Shown here: in pieces, positions 1 through 5,863 of the stretch | Layout of the letters: each line of letters starts with the position of its first letter | How positions within the stretch are numbered: the stretch's first letter is position 1 | Assembly (NCBI GenBank): GCA_016930895.1 | Contig: JAFGFV010000197.1 | Coordinates: 1-27,398, forward strand | Direction of reading: 5' to 3' | DNA: 27,398 nucleotides | From: Spirochaetales bacterium | Lineage (GTDB): Bacteria; Spirochaetota; Spirochaetia; SZUA-6; DRHE01 | Notes under the pieces: model-generated | What the model saw: only the letters and a program-made list of their open reading frames with translations | Told to the model about the DNA's origin: nothing | Databases searched by the model: none | Translations under genes and position numbers: made by a program

Positions 1-566
1 AGGATGTGGCGTGCCCGCACCCGCTCCGGCTCGGTGAACTGCTCGGGGTGGGTGTCGTAGTAGGCCCGGGCGTCCTCGGGCGTGACGGTCACCGTGGGCC
101 GGATATCCTCCTCGACGAACTCCTGGATCACGAGACCCCGCTCCAGGTCCCGGCGCAGCTCCGTCTGTTCGATGCCCAGCTCTCCGAGGGCCGTCTCGAA
201 GGCTTCCTCACTCTCGAATTGCCCCTTCAGACTGCTCAACTGCTCCTCGACGGCCTCCTTGGAGGCCTCGTGCCCGGTCCGAAGGGCTTCCTGGTAAAGC
301 AGCTCCGTGTCGATCAGCTTCTCCAGGGCTTCGGCGCGGAGGCGGGCCATCCGGACAGGGTCTGCAGACCCCTCGGCGTCCCCCCCCGCCAGGAGCAGCT
401 GCTCGTAGCGTACCATCTCCAGGTCCAGGCTGGCGGCGTAGATCGGGCGGCCGTTCACCGTGGCCACCACCGGCCCGCCTGCGCCCTCCCGGGCGCACCC
501 AGCAAAGCCCAGCGCCGATCCCACGGCCACCAGGACAAGGACCCGCGCCATCTGTGCTTTGTTCAT
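1..566 (-). CDS. SurA/PrsA-like parvulin-type peptidyl-prolyl isomerase lipoprotein, C-terminus cut by window edge
   Basis: I translated this frame by hand from the ATG at 566; 188 codons are visible before the window ends. The product opens with a signal sequence (MNKAQMARVLVLVAVGSALG, then FAGC), so Cys24 is a likely lipidation site. A SurA N-like segment follows, starting near VATVNGRPIYAASLDLE, with long charged helices (LIDTELLYQEA, LRRDLERGLVIQEFV) and the typical link VTPEDARAYYDTHPEQFTEPE. The last visible residues, VRARHIL, are the first strand of a parvulin domain, and the rest of that domain lies outside the window. Family role: folding of exported proteins at the cell envelope. 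The start is set by GGGAG five bases upstream, which lies in a hairpin (572-591). The gene follows the dikinase gene on the same strand after 84 bases and could share its transcript. The family call is firm; a specific gene name is not. Confidence 0.85.
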   Translation of the reverse strand, partial: MNKAQMARVLVLVAVGSALGFAGCAREGAGGPVVATVNGRPIYAASLDLEMVRYEQLLLAGGDAEGSADPVRMARLRAEALEKLIDTELLYQEALRTGHEASKEAVEEQLSSLKGQFESEEAFETALGELGIEQTELRRDLERGLVIQEFVEEDIRPTVTVTPEDARAYYDTHPEQFTEPERVRARHI

Positions 567-571
567 GATCA

Positions 572-591
572 CTCCCATACAAAAATGGGAG
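572..591 (-). promoter_or_regulatory. Hairpin that covers the ribosome-binding site of the prolyl isomerase gene
   Basis: On the minus strand CTCCCAT and ATGGGAG form a perfect 7-bp stem with the 6-base loop TTTTGT. The right arm contains the GGGAG that serves the ATG at 566, so folding would hide the ribosome-binding site. No T-run follows, so it is not an intrinsic terminator. A role in temperature or protein-dependent translation control is inference. Confidence 0.5.
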
Positions 592-650
592 GAGGCGCGG
601 TGGCAAGCCCACCCCGCCTCCTCCCGTAGCGGCTCACGGGGACCGCGGGC

Positions 651-3341
651 CTACGCGGTCGTGTACTTGTCCCCCCTGCGCCGCCCGTTGATCACGGCCT
701 GGGCCGCGGCCAGCCGGGCGATGGGCACCCGGTAGGGTGAGCAGGAGACGTAGTTCATCCCCACGTTGTAGCAGAACTCTATGGAGCTGGGATCTCCTCC
801 ATGCTCCCCGCAGATCCCGACCTTCAGGTCCGGCCGAGTCGAGCGGCCGCGCTCAGTGCCCAACTGGACCAGCTGTCCGACCCCTTCCTGGTCGAGAGCC
901 TGGAAGGGGTCCTTTTCCAGGATCCCCTTCTCCACGTACTCCGGCAGGAACACCCCGGCGTCGTCCCGGGAGTAGCCGAAGGTCATTTGGGTGAGGTCGT
1001 TGGTCCCGAAGCTGAAGAACTCGGCCACCTTGGCCACCCGGTCGGCGGTCAGAGCCGCACGGGGAATCTCGATCATGGTCCCGATCTTGTAGTCCAGCTT
1101 GACCTTCTTCCGGGCCATAACCTCCTTCACGATCCGGTCGGCGCTCTCGTGGAGGATCCGCAGCTCCTCGTCCACCCCGACCAGGGGAATCATGATTTCG
1201 GGAAGCACCTTGACCCCCGCCTTGGCCACCTCGCAGGCCGCCTCCGCGATGCCCTGCACCTGCATGTCGTAGATCTCCGGATAGGTCACCCCGAGACGGC
1301 AGCCCCGGTGTCCGAGCATGGGGTTGAGCTCGTGGAGTGAATCGATCTTGGCCTGGAGCTTCTTGACCGTGATCCCGATCTTGTCCGCCAGGGCCTTGGT
1401 GTCCGCCGGGGTCTTGGGCACGAACTCGTGCAGCGGCGGATCCAGCAGGCGGATGGTAACCGGCAGCCCGTCCATGGCCTTGAAGATTCCCTTGAAGTCC
1501 CCCTTCTGCAGGGGCAGGAGCTTCTTGAGGGCCTTCTTGCGGGCTTCCAGGTCCTCCGCGACGATCATCTCCTGGAAGATCTCCAGGCGCCCTTCGTCGA
1601 AGAACATGTGCTCGGTCCGGGTCAGGCCGATGCCCTCCGCGCCGAAGCCTCGGGCGACCTTGGCGTCCCGGGGCAGGTCCGCGTTGGTCCGCACCCGGAA
1701 GCCCTTCTCCTTGAGGCCGGGACGTACGGCCGCCAAGCGCACCTCGTCGGCCCAGCTCAAGAACACGGCCAGCTCACCGGATACCTTGGCCTGCACCAGC
1801 TTGATCTCCCCCTCGAACACGTCGCCCGTGGAGCCGTCAATGGTCAACCAGTCCCCTTCCTTGTACTTCTTGCCGTCGATGGTGGCCACGTTCCCGGAAA
1901 TCGCCACCGCCTTGCAGCCGGCCACGCACGGAGTCCCCATGCCCCGCGCCACCACCGCGGCGTGCGATGTCATACCGCCGGTGGAAGTCAGGATGCCCTG
2001 GGAGACGTGCATGCCCCCGATATCATCCGGGGAGGTTTCCCGGCGCACCAGGAGGACCTTGTGGCCCTTCTTGACCCACTCCTCCGCCTCGTCGGCGGTG
2101 AACACGATCTGGCCGGTGGCTGCACCGGGGGAGGCGTTCAGGCCCTTGGCCAGGGACTTGAGGCTCTTGCGCATCTTGGGATCGATCATGGGGTGCAGGA
2201 GCTGATCGAGCTGGTCCGGAGAAACCCGCTGCACCGCCTCCTCCTTGGTGATCAGCTTCTCCTTGACCATGTCGACCGCGATCTCGACCGCCGCCGGTCC
2301 CGTGCGCTTGCCCGTGCGGGTCTGCAGCAGATAGAGCTTGCCCTGCTGGATCGTGAACTCCATGTCCTGCATGTCCTTGTAGTGCTTCTCCAGGCGCAGG
2401 CGCACGTCGTTCAGCTCCTTGTAGATCTTGGGGTTCTTCTTGGCCAGGGACTTGAGGCTCAAAGGGGTGCGTATGCCGGCCACCACGTCCTCGCCCTGGG
2501 CGTTCATCAGGTATTCCCCGTAGAACTCGTTCTCCCCGGTGGAGGGGTCGCGGGTAAAACACACGCCCGTGCCGGAGTCATCGCCCAGGTTGCCGAACAC
2601 CATGGTCTGAACGTTGACGGCGGTGCCGAGCAGCCCCTTGATCTCGTTGATCTGGCGGTAGCGAATGGCCCGCGGATTGTTCCAGGAACCGAACACGGCG
2701 TCGATCGCGGCCCACAGCTGCTTGGCCGGTTGCTGGGGGAACGCTTCCTTGGTGTGCTTCTTGTAGATCTCCTTGTAGCGCTTGACCACCTCCTGGAGGT
2801 CTGCGGCGTCCAGATCCAGGTCCTCTTCCACCCCCTTCTTCTTCTTGACGGCGTCCAGGGCGTGCTCGAAGGCGTCGTGCTCAATGCCCCGCACCACGCT
2901 TCCGAACATCTGGATGAAGCGCCGGTACGCATCCCAGGCAAAACGCTCGTTGCCCGACAGTCTGGCCAGACCCTCCACCGCAACGTCATTGAGGCCGAGG
3001 TTCAGGACCGTGTCCATCATCCCGGGCATGGACAGGGCCGCGCCCGAGCGCACGGAAACCAGGAGCGGGTCCTTCGGGTCTCCGAGCTTCTTGCCCATGA
3101 GCTTCTCGAGCCTCTGCAAGTGCTCTTGGACTTCCTTGTCCAGTCCCGCCGGATACTTGCGGTTGTTCTTATAGAACAGGTCACACACCTCGGCCGAGAT
3201 CGTGAACCCGGGGGGCACCGGTATGCCGAGGTTGGTCATCTCGGCGAGGTTTGCCCCCTTGCCGCCCAACAGGCTCTTCATGCCGGCGCCGCCTTCTGCT
3301 TTGCCGGAGCCGAAGAAGTACACGAACTTCTGTTTTGCCAT
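651..3341 (-). CDS. ppdK: Pyruvate, phosphate dikinase
   Basis: The enzyme interconverts pyruvate, ATP and phosphate with phosphoenolpyruvate, AMP and pyrophosphate in the cytoplasm. At 896 aa it is a normal full-length member. The N-terminal ATP-grasp part begins FVYFFGSGKAEG with LLGGKGANLAEM near residue 26. The swivelling phosphohistidine domain has GGMTSHAAVVARGMG with the catalytic His near residue 460. The C-terminal PEP/pyruvate barrel has LTRTEHMF, GHRGCRLG and CGEHGGDP, with the catalytic Cys near residue 844. The ATG at 3341 has AAGGTGG eight bases upstream and a good promoter before it. In anaerobes this enzyme often works glycolytically with pyrophosphate, and that role here is inference. 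The gene stands alone between the sigma-factor gene and the prolyl isomerase gene. No terminator with a T-run is seen after its TAG stop. Confidence 0.97.
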   Translation of the reverse strand: MAKQKFVYFFGSGKAEGGAGMKSLLGGKGANLAEMTNLGIPVPPGFTISAEVCDLFYKNNRKYPAGLDKEVQEHLQRLEKLMGKKLGDPKDPLLVSVRSGAALSMPGMMDTVLNLGLNDVAVEGLARLSGNERFAWDAYRRFIQMFGSVVRGIEHDAFEHALDAVKKKKGVEEDLDLDAADLQEVVKRYKEIYKKHTKEAFPQQPAKQLWAAIDAVFGSWNNPRAIRYRQINEIKGLLGTAVNVQTMVFGNLGDDSGTGVCFTRDPSTGENEFYGEYLMNAQGEDVVAGIRTPLSLKSLAKKNPKIYKELNDVRLRLEKHYKDMQDMEFTIQQGKLYLLQTRTGKRTGPAAVEIAVDMVKEKLITKEEAVQRVSPDQLDQLLHPMIDPKMRKSLKSLAKGLNASPGAATGQIVFTADEAEEWVKKGHKVLLVRRETSPDDIGGMHVSQGILTSTGGMTSHAAVVARGMGTPCVAGCKAVAISGNVATIDGKKYKEGDWLTIDGSTGDVFEGEIKLVQAKVSGELAVFLSWADEVRLAAVRPGLKEKGFRVRTNADLPRDAKVARGFGAEGIGLTRTEHMFFDEGRLEIFQEMIVAEDLEARKKALKKLLPLQKGDFKGIFKAMDGLPVTIRLLDPPLHEFVPKTPADTKALADKIGITVKKLQAKIDSLHELNPMLGHRGCRLGVTYPEIYDMQVQGIAEAACEVAKAGVKVLPEIMIPLVGVDEELRILHESADRIVKEVMARKKVKLDYKIGTMIEIPRAALTADRVAKVAEFFSFGTNDLTQMTFGYSRDDAGVFLPEYVEKGILEKDPFQALDQEGVGQLVQLGTERGRSTRPDLKVGICGEHGGDPSSIEFCYNVGMNYVSCSPYRVPIARLAAAQAVINGRRRGDKYTTA

Positions 3342-3382
3342 GCGATACCACCTTGTCCAGGATTTAGTGCAGATTTAACGTC

Positions 3383-3411
3383 AAAATAAATCAAATGGAA
3401 GGCAATGTCAA
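3383..3411 (-). promoter_or_regulatory. Sigma70-type promoter of ppdK
   Basis: Reading the minus strand, a perfect -35 TTGACA (3411-3406) is followed after 17 bases by TATTTT (3388-3383). Transcription would start near 3376, giving a leader of about 35 bases that carries AAGGTGG before the ATG at 3341. The region is A/T-rich compared with its surroundings. Confidence 0.65.
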
Positions 3412-3450
3412 CAAAACACGGACTGTCGCGGGGGGTCCCGGTGCTCAGAC

Positions 3451-3476
3451 AAAAAAACCCCGACGCGCGCCGGGGT
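3451..3476 (-). terminator. Rho-independent terminator of the sigma-factor gene
   Basis: On the minus strand ACCCCG..CGGGGT forms a GC-rich stem (with one G-T pair inside) that is followed directly by seven T. It lies about 105 bases after the TGA at 3581 and is the last of three hairpins in this 3' region. Confidence 0.8.
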
Positions 3477-3487
3477 ATATCTCACAT

Positions 3488-3502
3488 CGGCGACTCTCGC
3501 CG
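3488..3502 (-). other. Short perfect hairpin in the sigma-factor 3' region
   Basis: CGGCGA and TCGCCG form a perfect 6-bp stem with a 3-base loop, between the 11-bp hairpin and the terminator. It has no T-run of its own. Confidence 0.45.
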
Positions 3503-3532
3503 CCTCACCTCCGCAAACCTGTCCGCGAGCCC

Positions 3533-3558
3533 CCCCTGGAACCTCTCGGTTCCAGGGG
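3533..3558 (-). other. 11-bp perfect stem capped by a GNRA-type tetraloop, sigma-factor 3' region
   Basis: On the minus strand CCCCTGGAACC pairs perfectly with GGTTCCAGGGG around the loop GAGA, which matches the GNRA class. It starts 22 bases after the stop codon at 3581. No T-run follows, so it is more likely an RNA-stability or processing element than a terminator. Confidence 0.6.
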
Positions 3559-3580
3559 TGCCGGGGCTGGTCGGGTCGGG

Positions 3581-4480
3581 TCAGGCGATGTAGGACCGAA
3601 GCGTGTGGCTCCGGGAAGGATGCTGGAGGCGCTTCAACGCCTTCTTCTCGATCTGTCGGATTCTCTCCTTGGTCAGCTTGTAGCGGTTCCCGATCTCCTT
3701 GAGCGACATGGGCCGCTTGCCGTTGAGGCCGAAGCGGTACTGGATGATGTCCGACTCCTTCTGGCTGAGGGTGCTCAACACGTCGTTGATCTCTTCCTTG
3801 AGGGAACGATCGATCACCGAATCCGCCGGCGAGCTGTTGCGCTTGTCCACGACAAAGTCGCTCAGCAGCGAGGAGTCCTTCTCGTCGTAGATAGGAGTGT
3901 CCAGGGAGACCAGGTCCCGGGAAATGTTCAACAGCTCCGCGACGTGGTCCGGGTCCATGTCCAGCTGCCTGGCGACCTGCTCGATCTCCGACTCCCCGCG
4001 GGAACCTATCTGGAGCTCCTTGCGGACCTTCTCGATCTGCACGAGCTCGTTGGCCCTGTTCAGAGGCAGGCGAATCATGCGGGACTTTTCGCAGATGGCC
4101 TTGAGGATGGCCTGACGAATCCACCACACGGCGTAGGAGATGAAGTGATACCCCTTCTCCACGTCGAAGCGCTCGATGGCGTTCATGAGCCCGATGTTCC
4201 CTTCGCTGATCAAATCCGCCAGGGGCAGGCCCTGGTTCTGGTACTTCTTGGCCACGTTCACCACGAAGCGCAGGTTGGCCTGGACCAGCCGGTTCTTGGC
4301 TTCCACATCCCCGGTGGCCGCCCGGCGCGCGAGGTTCTCCTCCTGCTCCCGGGTCAAGAGCGGGATCCGGTTGATCTCCTTGAGATAGATGGAGAGAATA
4401 TTCTCATCGCTGGACGCCGCGCGTGCAACGTCCCGCTGTGCGGTTCGCTGAGTGTTCATGGTTTTGGTCGCTACAGACAT
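3581..4480 (-). CDS. Group-2 (RpoS/RpoD-like) RNA polymerase sigma factor
   Basis: A 299-aa sigma70-family protein without the long N-terminal region 1.1 of a housekeeping RpoD. Region 1.2 begins near ILSIYLKEINRIPLLTREQEE. Region 2 has NLRFVVNVAKKYQNQGLPLADLI and the -10 recognition helix with WWIRQAI. Region 3 follows LPLNRANELV, and region 4 ends with YKLTKERIRQIEKKALKRL, the -35 reader. I chose the ATG at 4480 because AGGAGGG sits just upstream. A longer frame to 4579 would run through the promoter and has no such site. A near-perfect sigma54 promoter lies directly upstream, and three hairpins including a terminator lie downstream. The size and promoter resemble Borrelia RpoS, but the sequence alone does not separate RpoS from other group-2 factors. 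Confidence 0.92.
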   Translation of the reverse strand: MSVATKTMNTQRTAQRDVARAASSDENILSIYLKEINRIPLLTREQEENLARRAATGDVEAKNRLVQANLRFVVNVAKKYQNQGLPLADLISEGNIGLMNAIERFDVEKGYHFISYAVWWIRQAILKAICEKSRMIRLPLNRANELVQIEKVRKELQIGSRGESEIEQVARQLDMDPDHVAELLNISRDLVSLDTPIYDEKDSSLLSDFVVDKRNSSPADSVIDRSLKEEINDVLSTLSQKESDIIQYRFGLNGKRPMSLKEIGNRYKLTKERIRQIEKKALKRLQHPSRSHTLRSYIA

Positions 4481-4508
4481 TTTGCCCTCCTGCGTTTTGT
4501 TATAGGGT

Positions 4509-4525
4509 AGCAATATGCGTGCCAA
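4509..4525 (-). promoter_or_regulatory. Sigma54 (-24/-12) promoter of the sigma-factor gene
   Basis: The minus strand reads TTGGCACGCATATTGCT. Against the published consensus YTGGCACGrNNNTTGCW only the degenerate r position differs, and the GG and GC pairs have the required spacing. Start of transcription would be near 4498, an A, leaving an 18-base leader that contains AGGAGGG. A weaker sigma70 reading overlaps it (TTGGCA, 15 bases, TATAAC), but its spacing is poor. Confidence 0.75.
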
Positions 4526-4582
4526 AACGTAGCCGAGGGTATCCTGTAACTCTTTGAATGAAAACGAATAAGAAGCCACTCA

Positions 4583-4608
4583 GCCCCGCGCGCAAATGCG
4601 ACGGGGCC
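4583..4608 (-). other. GC-rich imperfect hairpin between the SEC-C gene and the sigma-factor gene
   Basis: On the minus strand GCCCCG and CGGGGC pair around an inner CGC/GCG stem with loop ATTT and one bulge. It lies about 50 bases after the SEC-C stop at 4656 and upstream of the sigma-factor promoter. No T-run follows directly, so calling it a terminator would be weak. Confidence 0.3.
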
Positions 4609-4655
4609 TAATGAGTCAAAATGTCACGGTTGCCCGTGGTCAGGGCGATTGTGGG

Positions 4656-5324
4656 TCAAAACAGACCAACCAGCAGCTCGTCCTCCCCCGGGGTGCGGCC
4701 GCAGCAGACCAGATAGGGCAGCCCGCTCCCGCAGAAGCACTTGTCTCCCGGCCCCACCCGCTTCCCGGTGGCAAAGTCCACACGCAGCACGGGATCCTCC
4801 AGATTTCCCTGAAAGAACAGGGGAAAGTCGATGCAGGTGTTCTTGAAGATCGCGCTCTTCTCCGCCGGGCTCTTGCCGTCCAGCACGCCGGAGGACTTGA
4901 GCTTGTCCCAGTAGCTGCGAATGATGTCCGCCAGCATGGTGCGTTCCGCCTCGCTCGACAGGGTCTTGCGGTTGAACCCCCGCAAGTAGCGCATCAGCTG
5001 CATCGAGTGGAACGCCTGCCAATCGTCCTGATCCGGGCAGGACTGCTTGGCCATCCCGTAGTCGTTGGCAAACCTGCCCAGCAGCTCGTACGTGTGTCGC
5101 TGGCGTTTGGCGCGATGCGCTGCGATCCAGCTGCGAACGGCGGAGTTCGACAACCCGAGACGCTTGAGCGCGATTCCCAAGTAGTAGAGAAGCTTGGCCA
5201 GGTCTTCGGAGCGGGTAACAGGGCAGCTGTGGAGCCCCTTGGCGAAGTGCAGCACCGCCCCCCCTGGGTCGTGCTTGGAAAGCTGCCGGATCCCACGATG
5301 AATGTCAGTCTGCCAGCGCTCCAC
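4656..5324 (-). CDS. SEC-C motif protein of unknown function
   Basis: A 222-aa cytoplasmic protein with no signal peptide or membrane segment. The C-terminus carries a textbook SEC-C zinc motif: GPGDKCFCGSG near residues 192-201 and CCG at 207-209, giving C196-x-C198-x8-C207-C208. In SecA and other proteins this motif binds zinc and mediates contacts with SecB, ribosomes or other partners. The first 90 residues look like a helical repeat (AVLHFAKGLHSC, DLAKLLYYLGIALKRLGLSN), similar to a TPR pair. The middle part is helical and not recognised. The start is GTG at 5324; no clear ribosome-binding site precedes it, and no better in-frame start exists before residue 91. It is transcribed away from groES and towards the sigma-factor gene, so a stress-related role is possible but is only inferred from position. 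Confidence 0.8.
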   Translation of the reverse strand: MERWQTDIHRGIRQLSKHDPGGAVLHFAKGLHSCPVTRSEDLAKLLYYLGIALKRLGLSNSAVRSWIAAHRAKRQRHTYELLGRFANDYGMAKQSCPDQDDWQAFHSMQLMRYLRGFNRKTLSSEAERTMLADIIRSYWDKLKSSGVLDGKSPAEKSAIFKNTCIDFPLFFQGNLEDPVLRVDFATGKRVGPGDKCFCGSGLPYLVCCGRTPGEDELLVGLF

Positions 5325-5344
5325 TGCAGTCTACCGTTACCGCT

Positions 5345-5374
5345 AATTTACTGACGGAGCAAAGAGGACGGCAA
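5345..5374 (-). promoter_or_regulatory. Possible promoter of the SEC-C gene
   Basis: On the minus strand TTGCCG (5374-5369) and TAAATT (5350-5345) are 18 bases apart. The start would be near 5338, only about 14 bases before the GTG at 5324. It is divergent from the groES promoter with about 35 bases between them. Confidence 0.35.
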
Positions 5375-5409
5375 CTCGACCCCGCGAAAAAAAACTCGAC
5401 AAGTTTGTA

Positions 5410-5439
5410 TTGACGATTCTCGCACGGTGTCTGTATATT
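5410..5439 (+). promoter_or_regulatory. Sigma70-type promoter of groES
   Basis: TTGACG (5410-5415) and TATATT (5434-5439) are separated by 18 bases. The leader is about 55 bases and ends with AGGAGG before the ATG at 5503. I looked for the CIRCE inverted repeat that HrcA binds and did not find it. A small inverted repeat CGGAA/TTCCG lies just after the predicted start (5444-5463). Confidence 0.6.
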
Positions 5440-5502
5440 TTGCCGGAAATCATAACTATTCCGTACCGATCGCATTTACATCGAAGGCAGGAGGAAAAGG
5501 TG

Positions 5503-5766
5503 ATGAAGATCAAACCCCTCGGAGACCGTGTGCTGGTCAAGATGCAGGAAGGGGAAACCAAGACCGCGGGGGGAATCTACATTCCCCAGACGGCCCAGGA
5601 GAAGACCCAGGAAGGCACAGTCCTAGCTGTGGGAGACGACGAGTCCATCAAGGTCAAGCCTAAGGACCGGGTTCTCTACGATAAGTACGCGGGATCAACC
5701 ATCAAGGTGGGCGGCGAGGAGCAGCTGATCATCAAGATGGCGGACATCCTGGCCATCATCCAGTAA
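5503..5766 (+). CDS. groES: Co-chaperonin GroES (10 kDa)
   Basis: An 87-aa protein, slightly shorter than the usual 94-97 aa, that forms the heptameric lid of the GroEL folding chamber in the cytoplasm. The family hallmarks are present: MKIKPLGDRVLVKM at the N-terminus, TAGGIYIPQTAQEKTQEGTV covering the mobile loop, KVKPKDRVLYDKYAGSTIKVGGEEQLII, and the C-terminal MADILAII. The ATG at 5503 has GCAGGAGG ten bases upstream. No groEL follows. The next gene runs in the opposite direction after a terminator, so groES is transcribed alone, as in treponemes, where groES and groEL are separate (recalled knowledge). No CIRCE element is visible, so heat control, if any, works another way. Confidence 0.96.
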   Translation: MKIKPLGDRVLVKMQEGETKTAGGIYIPQTAQEKTQEGTVLAVGDDESIKVKPKDRVLYDKYAGSTIKVGGEEQLIIKMADILAIIQ

Positions 5767-5826
5767 GCCGCAGGTAGCAGTGCGGCGGCGCTCTTTGGGG
5801 CGCCGTAGCGAATCCGCAAAGCAGGG

Positions 5827-5863
5827 AGAGCGTATCTGGGATTCAGGTACGCTCTTCTTGTTT
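5827..5863 (+). terminator. Rho-independent terminator of groES, overlapping the end of dinG
   Basis: AGAGCGTA pairs with TACGCTCT, and the inner CTG/CAG extends the stem around the loop GGATT. TCTTGTTT follows. The right half and the T-rich tail lie inside the last codons of the convergent helicase gene, whose stop is at 5843-5845. A second, weaker hairpin (CGGCGC/GCGCCG) lies closer to groES without a T-run. Confidence 0.75.

Noticed and set aside
572..591. Hairpin as a terminator after ppdK
   Set aside because: No T-run follows on either strand, and it covers the ribosome-binding site of the next gene, so a translation role fits better.
208..612. 134-codon open frame on the minus strand near the left end
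   Set aside because: It is in the wrong frame relative to the prolyl isomerase, which I translated through to the window edge with a signal peptide and SurA-type features.
1428..3389. Very long open frame on the plus strand opposite ppdK
   Set aside because: It is the shadow of a GC-rich gene with few stop codons: its translation is rich in Leu, His, Val and Gln with no domain pattern, and the opposite strand has all dikinase motifs.
4481..4579. N-terminal extension of the sigma factor
   Set aside because: It would be encoded by the sigma54 promoter and leader. The ATG at 4480 has a strong ribosome-binding site and fits the family.
5340..5502. CIRCE heat-shock operator before groES
   Set aside because: I looked for the nine-base TTAGCACTC/GAGTGCTAA inverted repeat and found neither half.
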